From Tetrapyrgos nigripes (taxonomy: Eukaryota > Basidiomycota > Agaricomycetes > Agaricales > Campanellaceae), in contig JAACJM010000015.1 in the NCBI GenBank assembly GCA_013368315.1, forward strand, positions 62,001 through 126,000: DNA of 64,000 nucleotides, given 5' to 3'. This document shows, in pieces, positions 16,528 to 27,958 of this stretch; positions within the stretch are counted from its first letter, which is position 1; each line of letters starts with the position of its first letter. A program made the position numbers and the translations under genes. The notes below the pieces were generated by a model. That model saw only the letters and a program-made list of their open reading frames with translations. It searched no databases and was not told the origin of the DNA.

Positions 16528-18220
16528 GGTATCTTGAAACGAGAGAACGGTGACGGGTCGTGAAGGGAAGGAATGGGGAAAATTATGGAAGGGAAGCGAG
16601 TCTTGAGGCTGATCTGGTACAAAACTGAACGACGAAGGTGGATGAGGCTCTTTCGCAGCTTATTTGGCTGGCGAAGCGAATGGTGGTAGGCAGCCATGGC
16701 GCATTCGAGAAGGCCAAGAAAGAAGATTGATCAAATAGCTTCACAAGCCTTGTCCGGCGGTAACCTTCAGCATCATAATTGACGTCAACCCGTACTACTG
16801 AAAATCCGTCCCGTTGCCTAACCAATAACTACACTATACTCGAAGGACCAGTGTATGTATGTCCTTTCTGCACCCGAAAGACCAGAGTTTTCTGCCACCA
16901 CCGTTTTCTCCAATTTTCTGCTAGTCGTCGTTTTTGGAAATTACGTCCATTTCTTAATATTTTCTTCCGTAAACACTCCTAGGTTCTGCCTCACACGGAT
17001 GACGTCTCGCATGTTGCTCGCATGCAGACAGAAATCCATCTGTCATTATCTCCCATTATCTCCCTTCTTTCTTGACGGGCACCCGAGCGAACGTGCTTGA
17101 CTTGCTCTAAGTGTTCGCGTTCAGTGCCGCCGGCCGACACCACTTGCGTCTAAATTCCAAGAGTGCCTTGAGGTAGCCTAGGCCCCGTGGCCATTACCAT
17201 CTTGACATCTTCGCAAAAACACTAGAACTGGAGAAATACCCAAGCAGCTTTCCACATTCTCCGAATCTCCCTCGATATGCCCCTAAGTAACTCCACACAA
17301 ATACTGCGTCTCTGGACCCTCTATAAGCGGTATTGATCCCCAGAAAGCTAACTTGATACTTCTTCTCTTCCAACGGATATTTCCTCTCTTCTGCTGATCA
17401 AGCACATTATGCATGACCATAGTCTGAGCTAATGCGAGCCAGAGAACACTTCTTTCTGCTTTTTACGATGTAATCAGTGCCGTTTTACCGCTTACGACTT
17501 CAGGAGGAAGAGGGCTGAGGATGAAAATGGCGTCGTACTCTGAAAGTACTTATATCTTGGGATACACACCTCGATGATCAGCCACCATTACTAGACCCCG
17601 ATAAGTAGTACCACATGCACAGATACGCTTGAAGGAGAATTTCAGTGATGTACCATAGGTTTGACGGCAGTGACCTAACTGTGTATGAAATGAAATGAAA
17701 TGGACGGTTCTGAGAAGCAGTCACTGCTCCTAAAGCTAGGAAGGCCAAGAATAACTTGAGAGCAAAGCAGTAAGGTCTTTGGAGCTCACCTGAGCCACCT
17801 CCTCTTTCATGACAGCCTCCACATGAAGAGGCCTATGAGTTGCCTATGAAGGTCTTCAAGGCGAAATTGTCAAATTGACGCCATGTCATTTGCTCGGTAT
17901 TTGTACTAGTCATTGCATGTAGAATCTAGATGAGGTTCAAGTCTCCTCTATGAAGACTGATAGCTGTACCAGACCGAAAGCATATCCAAGATAGATCTAG
18001 AGATTGAAGGATTCTATGTAACTCAATCTGCAGACGCCCCTAGTTTCAAATCCCCACAAAAGAACAGGAATTTAACCTTTCGATAACAAAATCTGATTGA
18101 CAATTAGGAGGGGAGGCGAACAGAATCTCTGGGGTAGCACATACTCACAACATTTACATCAGCCATTAACATAACGATTTACAAGATTTCACATCACATC
18201 CGCCTCCAATAGGGTGGGGT
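16528..18220. other. Gene-free stretch
   Basis: About 1.7 kb with no supported gene. From about 17,100 to 18,220 no strand or frame stays open for 60 codons. The left end should hold the promoter of the reverse-strand RhoGEF gene. A short GAAAT repeat occurs near 17685-17702. I see no tRNA or known RNA gene. Confidence 0.6.
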
Positions 18221-18246
18221 CAGAGTTCGACGATTCGGGTTTCGTT
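18221..18246 (+). repeat. Left terminal inverted repeat
   Basis: Begins with agagttcgacgat and pairs with the right end at 18789-18814 with a single T/C mismatch in the inner part. Confidence 0.75.
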
Positions 18247-18460
18247 CCAGTTTTTGTGGAACGGACCTGAATCGTCGTTTCAGGCGGAGCGGCTCCTGAG
18301 TCGCTCCGCCCGCGAAACGCGTTCCACCTTGCAACGATAATCATTCACCTGCGTTCCTTTGCTTCAGATTATATAATTTTTATTTTGTACGAAATATGGA
18401 ATAAAATTTTCAAATTTCTATACCTAGAGTCTCCTACATACAACGAACACCATACGGGAT

Positions 18461-18622
18461 ATGTCTTCTAAAGAGGCTGATGACCCTCCTTCCTCTCGCA
18501 CACGCCGCACTACTCAAAAGGTCGCACAAAAAGATACCACCGGAACTACAGCAGCTAAAAAGCCCCGAAAGTCAAAGAAGGATGCGGAGTCGTTGTCTGC
18601 AAACACGAAAGGAGAACTGTGA
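18461..18622 (+). other. 53-codon basic ORF inside the inverted-repeat element
   Basis: Open frame from ATG 18461 to TGA 18620-18622. The product starts MSSKEADDPPSSRTRRTT and is rich in Lys, Ser and Thr with no recognised domain. It may be the truncated first exon of a lost transposase-like gene, or chance. A GT...AG intron from about 18619 could extend it, but the downstream frame shows nothing recognisable. Confidence 0.35.
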
Positions 18623-18788
18623 GAAATAAATTTTTATGTGCTAAAATGTGCTAAAATAACTCGGGCAGATATGTAAACTATGTAGGAAGAATCGTTGTCT
18701 GGAACGAGCAGTGGAACGTTGTGCTGAATCTGCGGTCAAAGTTAGAACGGCGATTCAGGCCGTTTCGAGTCTCTGGAACGAGTCGCAG

Positions 18789-18814
18789 AACGAAACCCGG
18801 ATCGTCGAACTCTA
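18789..18814 (-). repeat. Right terminal inverted repeat
   Basis: Reverse-complement copy of the left end at 18221-18246, one mismatch over about 25 bases. Confidence 0.75.
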
Positions 18815-19387
18815 ATGTTCACACAAAGAGTGTCAACAAAATGTCAAGATGTATCGTCGCTGTCTGGATAATCGAGACTACCTCCAATGCAAACCTCTCC
18901 GTCAGCTTACAGTCCTCGATTCCACCCTGTCCCATACTCATGATCGATGGCAAAGTAAGATCAGGCGTAAAAGATGACATATGTAGGATAATTTTGAGCG
19001 GAAACTCTAGTGAAGAGGTTGCATGACAGCCGAATGACAACACCCGGTCGTCAAAGCTTCGTGAGAGGACGCGACTACACTTGTATAATACCATCGATTG
19101 TAGTATATCACGATATACGTTAAGAGTAGTAATACAATGTCCCAAAATTCGCTACTGTTAGCAAGCAAGTACTTCTCTTCTAAGTACGTACTGGGACTTT
19201 AACTATGATACTATTTTATGAGTAGAGATTTATTTAAAAACAGGAAAACGAAGAGAAAGTAGTAAAGGGAAAAGCTAAACACATACTTACATACTGTACT
19301 GTTACACAAAAATCAGTGACCAAGAAAACAAATTAGTGAGTATCGAGAGAGAGAGTAAACCGAGGCTGCGAGACGTGTTTGCCTAAT
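18815..19387. other. Intergenic stretch downstream of the NBR1-like gene
   Basis: About 570 bp, fairly AT-rich in its right half, without a supported gene. It should hold the 3' UTR of the reverse-strand NBR1-like gene. A 108-codon reverse open frame at 18819-19145 has no recognisable domain and is not called. Confidence 0.55.
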
Positions 19388-22300
19388 CTAATTTTCTCCC
19401 TCGGACGAAGACACCTCATCATACAAGACCACATATTCATCTATCTGGTGTTCCCGACTCGCGCTGGTAGTTGAAGGAACAGGTGCCCTGACCGTCTGAA
19501 CAGACATGGATGCGTCGAAATGAAGACTACTTCGGCAATCCCTGTATAATTCCTCTTCCTCGTCTTCTTCTTCAGAGAGAGAAGGCACGCTGACCATAGA
19601 CACAGAGGACGTCTCCGAGTCGGGGTTTGAGATGTTTTCCAAGACGTCGGCGTCTGAATGTGAATAGGCTGCGGTCACGGCCGGTGAAGAGTGACTCGTG
19701 GGAGGGGACGAAGGGGGAAGAGATGAGGTGCGTCCTGATGGAGCAGATTGAGGCATGACGACGATGGATGAGGACGAAAGGGAGGAGTATTCTTCGGGAG
19801 ATGAGCCTTCATCAAATGAAGGAGAACGACGGTGAGTTTCGGAGACTATAATGTCCAGCCAGATACTATGTCCAAACAACACGCCGTTCTCATCCCTCAG
19901 CCTGTAATAACCAACATAACGTCCAGGAGCATCAGGAGCCTTCAACTCTCCAGTCCAAATATCGACCGTTTCACCTGGTGGTACAGACCCAACCTTGATG
20001 GATTTGGCCTTTTCTCCAATGGACAAATCCTCTCCAGCTACAAATACCAACGCAGTCTCCATGGGCCAAGCTTTGTTGCCAGCATTAAACATACACCAAC
20101 TCTTCATAAACTCTGCACCTGGCGGGAACTCTTGCCCGTCAGGAACAGACTTGTCAACGACAAACTCTGCACTCAACACATCTCTATCCGAGACCTGGGC
20201 AGTGGACGAACTGATGTTGGGCAGCTCGGGAAAAGCAGCTTCAGCTTTGGCACGGTCTTCGACAAACGTTTGTTTAGCCTCAGTTGGTACTGGCTGAATG
20301 TTCAAGATGGCTGCAAGCGAACGAACTGCGTCCTCTGGCTTGAGTTCCCTGTCAGAGGGAGGTGGACTGTTCAACAGCGCCTCAACACCGAGTGGAGATT
20401 CTGCTGGTACATGTGACGCTGACGTGCCTATCGCGGAAGCATGGTTCATCGTGGAGCTTTCAAATTCCGGAGCACTCGTCAGATGTCGCATCTCTTGGAG
20501 TGTTTCAGGCCAGAGTCCAGGCGAATCAGTGGAACGGATGGGGGGTAGAGTGATGGGTGGCTCATACTGTCTGAAGAAACTCTCCGGCTGGGGCTGTCCC
20601 AGATCGAACCGCGAGGGTACCTTGGGCAAAAAGCGCCAAACTTCAGGTTGCTCGGGACTCACGGGTCTTTCGTGAACAGCAGCAGGGCCATGCATGAAGA
20701 CAGGGTCAAAATCTGTGTGACGTCTCGTAGGCTGGAATTCGCTGAATCGCCATGCTGTATTCCTATCGTGCATCTCATCTCTGAAACTCCTATGAGGGGT
20801 GACGGAGGTGACGGAGGTGCAGGCGACGGGAGGAAACGAGAAATAGACGGCAAAGGTGGCAATGACATGCGCTTCCACAATGGTGTCAAAGGTGGAGGAG
20901 TGGGAAGATTCCGTTGCGTCTCGTCAGATGGGTGCAAGATTGGGCTAATGGGAGAAGTCGGGGTAAATAGTGGCAAGCTAAAAGCACCAGGTAGTGCACC
21001 GGGAATGGACAATAGCGGAGAAGGAGAGCGTTCACGAGTGAATCCGGCGAGTGGCGTCATGTCATGAGCACGGGCTGGTTCAGGAGGCTGTATGGGCGAA
21101 TTGGACCCTCCCGTCTCTGTCCTGAAGAAGAATGGCGAAGGTGGCTGGTAAACCAAATCTTCGACCGTATCGCGAATTTGTCCATTTTCAAAGACTGAGG
21201 GAGCACAACATTGCAAGGCATACTCTTGAACAGGTGTGCGAGCGGGAACTGGGACTGGGACTGGTTCTCGAGCGTTCAATACCGGGACCCTCGTATTGGC
21301 ATTCTTCAGCTTCAACAAAGGATGGTTGCTAGGGTGAACAGCAATTGGATGTGCCTCGCAGCTCTCACAGAGATCAACGTCTGGACAGTCGGGATGCATG
21401 CACTGTAAACGAGATACGTTGAGCAGGCTTTTCACCAACGAAGGAATGTCATCAACAGACCTTGTAACGAACGCCAAAGATAGCATGGGTACAAATGTTG
21501 CAAGTGGCAAAGTGGGCGGGACGCTCCAACTCCGGACGACGCTATTGTTTCTTGTCAGTTTCGGCGCTGCCAAATTGTTTAATATACTCACGATGAAATC
21601 TTCAGCTTTGGTCAACCTTACAAATCCATGGTGAGGGTGTTGTTCATGGGTGATACTGTGAAGATTCCAGTTACAAAATGTAAGTATCAGCTAGCATAGT
21701 CACTTGCCTGAAGCAGGATTGGCAGGTATCGAAATCCGGACATTCAACGCATTTCTTTAACAGTTTCAGTAAACGGCGAATAAAATGAGGACTGCTAGAC
21801 TACTTACATATCGTTCACCGCGAATACGCGAATCGCACAGATCACAAGTTGCGGAGTGTAATGCTGGTACTGAGGCACTGAATGTCTTCCGAGATAGTAG
21901 ACGGATGAGGAGGCGGCTGCGTAGCTTCCCTCTCTCCATTACCGCTCAACACAGTATGGACAATGACACGACCTGGTTCATGGATTTCAATGAATTCGTG
22001 GAACGGATTGTGGCGTTCCGCAGATCCAGAGGTGATACAATTAGTACACAAGTCGTAATCTGCAAGATACACCTTCAGTACACTCAAACTCGAAAAGCAA
22101 AAGACTGATGCTTACCAGGGCAATCCAAACACTTGTGCCTAACACCCTCGATCACCGAGTGACATACATCACACATAACACCGACGTGGACAGCTTGGCT
22201 TGACGGCGCAGTAGTCGCTGGGGTATCCACATTACGGGACTCGACATCAGGCCTAGCATTCCAGGGCTCGACGGTGGGCACAGAAGGTAGAGTGGGCAAT

Positions 22301-23481
22301 CTGGGTGAAGCCATAGGTTGAGTAGGCTCGGGGGCGATAAAAGAGGACGATGGCATGCTAGAATCAGCTGTTGGATTCCATGGACCGCCAGGCAACACAG
22401 GTTGGGTAGGGGCCTCAGGGCAGCTAGGGCAGAAGGTCATCTTCCATACATGAGGTCCCGTGGCAACAAGACAGTTTGTGTCGGTAGAGGCATCATGGCA
22501 ATTAACACACTGTTGTGCAGAGTGAGAAACACTAGCTGGGTATAGTACCAAAATAGCTTACGATCTTGTTATCGCACTTTCCACAGTGGTACCAAGGACC
22601 TTGCTTGATGACACCACACTGAGAACAAAAGTTGAATTGGCAGAGCGAAGGGAATATGGGATCAGCCATAGCCTGTGGCTTGGGAGGAGGCGTAGGAGGA
22701 GAAGAAGAGGGAGTTGTTGGCAGCACTGGAGGAGGTTGTCTCAGAGACATGTCGTTGAGTTCTGCAACGATACGATCCAGCTCGGACTTGAAGGTAGATA
22801 TAAGTTCCTTGACTTCCTCCTTGCGCTGGGTAGGAGCGCAGCAATACGTTGTCTTTGTTGTCTGAGCCGACTGGGGCTGCGGCGGAGGCGTCAATTTGCG
22901 TGACCGAGTCACTTCGGGTTCGGCTGAAGCCTGTGGAGACGAATGCGCAGAAGAGAAAATGATGGGCGGCGGAGGGATATGTGAGAACGAGATTGGATGA
23001 AAGGGAGAGGAATTGACGGTTCCGAATTGAATGGGAGTACCAAAGGGATTCTGGGGCTGTGGCGCAGTAGAGGCCTCGATAGTACGGAGCTGCGGGAGAC
23101 CGAAAGCTGAAGGATTATTAGGGAGCTTATGAGGGGTCTCGTCGAGCACGGTGAACTTGAGCAGAGGGTTGGGCCAGTATCCTACTGCGTAGTGCGAAGT
23201 ACAGGTGACGTAGTCTTCGGCTGCATGGACCTCTCGTGCAATGAGGATACGAGACTTGGACGAGTCTGGGGAGAAGAGAAGCTTTGAAAGAAAGAAGTCG
23301 TGACTTATAGGAAAGACACGATACAGCTTGGAGACGGTGGAGATAAGCGCTTGCGTATACCTGTAGACATGGTAGTGAGACTCACCTGGCGGTACAGCTG
23401 GTCATAGGAAGGGAAAGAGCTGGACTCATTGAAGGCGAATTTGCGGGTTTCCCCGCGATAGGTGGCCTTTACGGTGAACAT
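19388..23481 (-). CDS. NBR1-like selective autophagy receptor (PB1, ZZ fingers, FW domain, LIR)
   Basis: Cargo receptor candidate for selective autophagy. The start at ATG 23481 gives MFTVKATYRGETRKFAF, a PB1-type N-terminus with the early basic cluster; upstream codons reach only a TTG. After an intron (donor GTGAGT near 23385) the frame continues LYRVFPISHDFFLSKLLF. Then comes a Pro/Ser linker, followed by ZZ-type zinc fingers: around 22480-22640 (WYHCGKCD and CVNCHD), 22040-22175 (CDVCHSVIEGVRHKC and DYDLCTNC), 21720-21850 (CDLCDSRIRGERYKC) and a partial one at 21345-21420 (CMHPDCPDVDLCESC). The NBR1/FW domain spans 19840-20170 with FMKSWCMFNAGNKAWP and GRYVGYYRLRD. The tail near 19395-19450 has an acidic LIR-like core, DEYVVLYDE. 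No UBA domain is visible. Several exon joins are approximate. Confidence 0.9.
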
Positions 23482-23585
23482 TGAGGCCAACAACGATGGG
23501 TCCAATGTGGTGGTGGTCAAGGTATGAGTCTTAAAGCCGTCGGGGAGGCTTACACAGCCGATTACTTAATAATGCGCAGCTGACA

Positions 23586-24389
23586 ATGTACCACCTCTTG
23601 TCTTCAACGCGTCTCGACAGCTCTCTTCTCTCCTTCCAGTGGAATAACGACCAGGATGGCCCGTCTCCCTTCTTTCTTCTTCCATACCACTATGACCGTC
23701 TGGTCGACGCTGCAAAACAACACAACTGGGACAAGGTCAACTTGTCCTATCAATCACTCAAACTAGCGTGTACGGAAGCCGCCAATAGCCACCACACACT
23801 TGATGAAAATCCTACTTCATTCCGAGTGGGTAACAGCGTCACTCAAGAACCTTGATCTTACCCTCTTTCTCAGATCCGCATCACATTATCCCAAAATGGC
23901 GACATCTCAGTTTCTGCTACTCCCTTGCCGTCCTTTTCCTCGGATCCTGCGGCGGCCTGTTCCTTTAATCCGTTGTCTGGAGCATCATACGAGGGTGCCT
24001 TGGTCTCACTTGCAGTTGATAGTGAGGCTACGCCATCAACCATCTTCACTACCACCAAAACGACCCAAAGAACATTATACGACCAAGCTCGTGCCCGAGC
24101 TGGTATCCCTGCCATATCACCGACGTCCGACGTTCTTCTATTCAATGAAGATGGCCTGATAACAGAATCGTCGATATGCAATGTAGCGTTTTACCGCTCT
24201 TCTAAATGGATCACACCAGCAACTTCGACGGGGTGTCTACCTGGCGTCCTTAGAAGGTATCTCTTATCCAAAAGCTATATACACGAAGACACCGAACACA
24301 CATTGAGACGGGATGCTATCAAAGATGGCGAATGGGTTCTATTATTTAATGGTGTCCAAGGCTGTAGACTGGCGAAGGTGACCCTGTAG
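23586..24389 (+). CDS. Class-IV PLP aminotransferase, aminodeoxychorismate lyase (ABZ2)-like
   Basis: PLP-dependent fold-type IV enzyme. The closest functional match by motif is 4-amino-4-deoxychorismate lyase, which makes p-aminobenzoate for folate. Two exons, 23586-23825 and 23874-24389, with a GTGGGT...CTCAG intron; total about 251 residues. The lysine block KTTQRTLYDQARARAG is the expected PLP site. LLFNEDGLITESSICNVAFY and TGCLPGVLRRYLL are the family's later cofactor and phosphate-binding blocks. Its start lies 104 bp from the NBR1-like gene's start on the opposite strand. Its stop lies 26 bp from the UTP13 stop, so the 3' UTRs must overlap. A branched-chain or D-amino-acid transaminase is an alternative. 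Confidence 0.85.
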
Positions 24390-24415
24390 TACAATACTTT
24401 TCCAAAAATACAACA

Positions 24416-27400
24416 TCAATGGTCAACATCCATATCATCTCCATCGAACATTCCATCATCCATTTCCCCAAGGATGAAATCCACCATGTAACTCTCTTGT
24501 AAAAGCCTATCCATCCTCGAAAGATGTCTTTCCGTGTATGGGATCAGACTATCAATCACATCCTTCAACGCCGTGCCTCCTTTTACGTTCGAGATAGATT
24601 CCGAGGCACTAAACCCATTCCCATTCTCAAACGCCTCCATCCCAACCTCATCAACAAAACTCTTCATCACATCATCAGCAGGCCGCAATTTGAGGATAGC
24701 GAATAAGACACTCTGTGCGACAAAGCTCGTTTTGGCATTTGCATTCCAATCTCGTACGTATTTGAGAAGTTTTGTTAGATCAGAACCTGCGATCGTTCGC
24801 AGCACTTCATCAATCGCCGAGTCTCCAAGGACGGAGTTGGAAGCTGTAAAGTCGCTGGAAGTGACCACATTCTTGAATAGAGATAGGAGTCGTCCGGGTT
24901 GTTCCATTGCGAGCGCCAGTTGCATAGCTTTGCGGTAGTCATGTATTGAAACATAGTTGAGAAAATCTTGCTCTCTGTCACACTCGAGGTGAATAATCAC
25001 AATAAAAGATGATAGCCAAAAGAAACATACTTGAGTACCAAATCCGCTCGCTTCTTTTCTTTTTCTTTTTGCTCTTCTTCTGTGCAATCTTCCCAGAATG
25101 TCACAACGGAATCAGCTGCACCAGAAACAATTGTTCGCTCGTCAGTGCTGACAGCAAGAGCCCAGACCTGTGGAACAACCTCAGCCTAATTCAAGGACAC
25201 AGAATAATGAAGCGCCTACCTTGTCCTCATGGTTATCCATCGTCGCTATACATTCTTCATCCCTCACATTCCACAGCTTTACCAATCCATCCGAAGCAGA
25301 GGACACTAGCTGCATCCCCGCATTCAAAAAATCAACCCTCAACACTGAATTGGTATGACCCTCGAATGTCTTGACACAAGTAAAGTCATCCAAATTCCAC
25401 AACTTGACTGTCTTGTCCCCACTTCCCGTCGCGAGGACTCTTTCCTCCCGACCAAAGCGGACGGTCCAAACACCTCTCTTGTGCCCTTTACATGTACCCA
25501 ACAACTTCAACGACCCAGATACTGATTTGCCGGACGAAAACTCTATTTGGTAAACCTTTGCGGTCCTATCTTGAGATCCAGACACCAGCAGACGATTATT
25601 AGGAGCGACATCAAGGGAATTGATATCCTTATCATGTGCCTTTAAAGTCACTAGACTTTTGCACCGTACTGGCTCATCAGAATCTACGGATTTGGTGGTA
25701 GGGGCTCCAAAAAAACGGCACGTTTGATAGATCCCACATCTTGATGGTACGATCCTGACTTCCCGTAAACATGAAGAATGGGGATGGATCTTCGTTGGAA
25801 AGTTCTAGGCTGGTGAGGTTATTGCGAGACATGGCTATTGCACCCACGCTTTCAGCATGGCCCTCACAAACTCCAATGCAGTGATATCCCCAATCTGAAA
25901 TTTGTTTGTGGGAGGATATGGGCGCCCATATCCGGGCGGAGCGATCCTTGCTTCCACTGACAAGGAAACGACCATCAGAACCCTTGTCAAGACAGAGTAC
26001 GATGTCTGTGTGTCCTTCGAGGAGACGAGCGTCGAGAGACTCTCTTGAATAGACTCGGATGAGCGACGAGTTGGTAGCAAGGGCCAAGTGAGTGTCTAAT
26101 GGAGCACCTGGGGATGTGTGGAGAGATGGGGAGAGGAAAGTAATGTCAACAATCTCATCGTTGAAACCGACGAGTTGCCGAGACAGCGACTGCGTGGATA
26201 ATGAATGGAAGAGGATGTTTTGGTCGGCATGGACTGACACAATTGTCGAAATTGAGGGAACATGGCTAAAGACCTGTCAGAGTAGATCGCACGAATAGGT
26301 GAGAATGAACATACATAATATCTACTATTTGCCTTGATTCTTCCGAATCGTCGAAAGCTCTGCTCTGAACTTGGCCGAGGGTAAACAAAACACTTCCTTC
26401 TCTTGCATCCCAAATTTTCACAACGCCACTTTCACCACCGGTAGAGAACCGTAATGTGCTCAGACCAGACGCTGTGGACGAAGCTTCTTGGTCCGCTGGT
26501 ATTAGTCTGACCGCTTCGATACGCTCCAAGACAGGGATCGTCTTCACAAGGGTGGGTGCAACAGCTTTGTCTTTGCCTTTTTTGTTACTGTCTTGAGAGC
26601 TCTTTGCATGCAGAAGAGGTGAGAGATCCCAAATAAGGACAACAGAATCTCTCCCTCCACTGACGAGCCATTTTCCATCCGGCGAGACATCGAGGCCACG
26701 AGGTACCGAGACATGCCCTTCAAGAACTGCAGCAGCCTTTCCGGTCGCTCTAGATTGACCAAACAGATCGAATACACGAATTCGAGTATCGACCGATGCC
26801 GTTATGAGTTGCATGGACTGCTGCTGTCCTAGCGAGGATGTATCTTGAGGATGGTTGAAAGTAACGGCACTGACTACGCCTCCATGCCCTTTGAAGACGT
26901 GCGTGACATATCCACGAAGAATGTCCCATACTTTGACCACACCGTCTGCAGAACCGGAAGCGAGGTAAGCTGAGGTGGGATCTGAAGTACAGACATGCAC
27001 AGGAGCTTCGTGGGCACGAGCGATGACTCGAAGAGGAGCGACAATTTTTGAGGCAGGTGAGGAAGAGGTTGGGAGTTGGAAGACGCGGAGAGAGAGAGAA
27101 GAAGTGAAAACGAGGAGATGGGAGGATGCCGGTGTTATGCAGAGCGCAGTAACAGATTGTGTATCCTAAGGAACATCAGGAATGCTCGATGACGGGAACG
27201 ATAAAACCTACACCAGCAAACTGACATATACGATTTCCAGACGCGATTTCTGTGTAAAGAATGTCTTCTCCAACACAAGTCACGATTTTAAGACCATCAG
27301 GAGTGAGTGCTACGGGACCGGAGGTGTACAGAGGTGCTATTGACCGTGCATTTTTGAAGCTGCAAGGAGTCAGCGCGTACTAAAACCTTGAAAACTAGGT

Positions 27401-27433
27401 AGGTCCTTACGCGGTCTTCAGTTTTGCAGTCAT
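24416..27433 (-). CDS. UTP13: UTP13 / TBL3, WD40 subunit of the U3 snoRNP (SSU processome)
   Basis: Nucleolar WD40 protein needed for 18S rRNA processing. The start at ATG 27433 reads MTAKLKTA, then an intron near 27360-27411, then FKNARSIAPLYTSGPVALTPDG. Many WD repeats follow, for example SGGRDSVVLIWD, VSGSKDRSARIWAP, FTGSQDRTIKMWD, VSGSQDRTAKVYQ and ATGSGDKTVKLWN. The C-terminal Utp13 domain starts near REQDFLNYVSIHDYRKAMQLAL (about 24890-24970) and ends in an acidic tail. The frame breaks by one base at a run of seven A (25709-25715 on the plus strand). With six, the reading continues NVPFFGAPTTKSVDSDEPVR without needing an intron, so this is probably an assembly error or a real recent frameshift. 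Confidence 0.92.
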
Positions 27434-27958
27434 ACCGTCGAAAAAAAAAAACAAGTGTGACTCGTGTGAATTTGCAAACGACAAGCGGACCGGCGCTCCG
27501 ACAGCGACGTAAAATCTGATGTTCAGCAATTGACTCTTATGATATCCGAGGGAAGAACGCCATCGAAACGCCACTCCTTCTCTTTCAGCGGGTTCACATG
27601 GACATGTCAAAAGTGATTCCAACTTATGTATCTCACGGACCGTACCCTCTTGTTGAAGAACAAAAGCAGACTAATGACCTCCATAAGTACGAAAAGCTGT
27701 TTATCCTCAATTGTTTACTTGGGATTGCAGACGGCCTCGAGGCACTGCATCCCTGAATGATCGGAGTCTGTACGGAGTTTACCGGCGCTTTATAGTACAA
27801 CGCAAACACAAGTGGACCTACTTACACCCACCACTCGAGTCCGTTCTACACGCAGGCAACATACATATTATTCCAAAGCCTAGAGATACGAATTTTGGTA
27901 CACATAACCTGGAGTATAGTGATTCCAGTGAGGAGAGGTATAAAAATACATAAAAATA
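27434..27958. other. Intergenic stretch between UTP13 and the forkhead gene
   Basis: About 525 bp. It should carry the promoter of UTP13 and the 3' UTR of the forkhead gene (both reverse strand). It includes a ten-A tract at about 27441-27450 next to the UTP13 start. No gene is supported. Confidence 0.55.

Larger units (their letters stand above)
18221..18814. mobile_element. Degenerate inverted-repeat DNA transposon remnant (MITE-like, hAT-like features)
   Basis: The two ends are inverted copies: agagttcgacgat followed by [t]cgggtttcgttc on the left matches the reverse complement of the right end with one mismatch in about 25 bases. Similarity continues patchily inward (the cctgaatcg block). 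The hexamer GGAACG or its complement occurs seven times in the subterminal regions, a pattern seen in hAT elements. I find no convincing 8-bp target duplication: the flanks are ggtggggt and atgttcac. A 53-codon basic open frame lies inside. The span of about 594 bp is too short for a transposase, so this is a non-autonomous or decayed copy. The hAT label is inference. Confidence 0.65.

Noticed and set aside
17900..18060. tRNA-like T-loop sequences (ttcaagtc, ttcaaatcc)
   Set aside because: No matching acceptor, D-arm or anticodon arm could be folded around them.
18819..19145. 108-codon reverse open frame next to the inverted-repeat element
   Set aside because: No recognisable motif and it crosses an AT-rich stretch near the 3' side of the NBR1-like gene.
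23482..23520. Longer start for the NBR1-like gene
   Set aside because: Begins at TTG; the ATG at 23481 matches the expected start of the PB1 domain.
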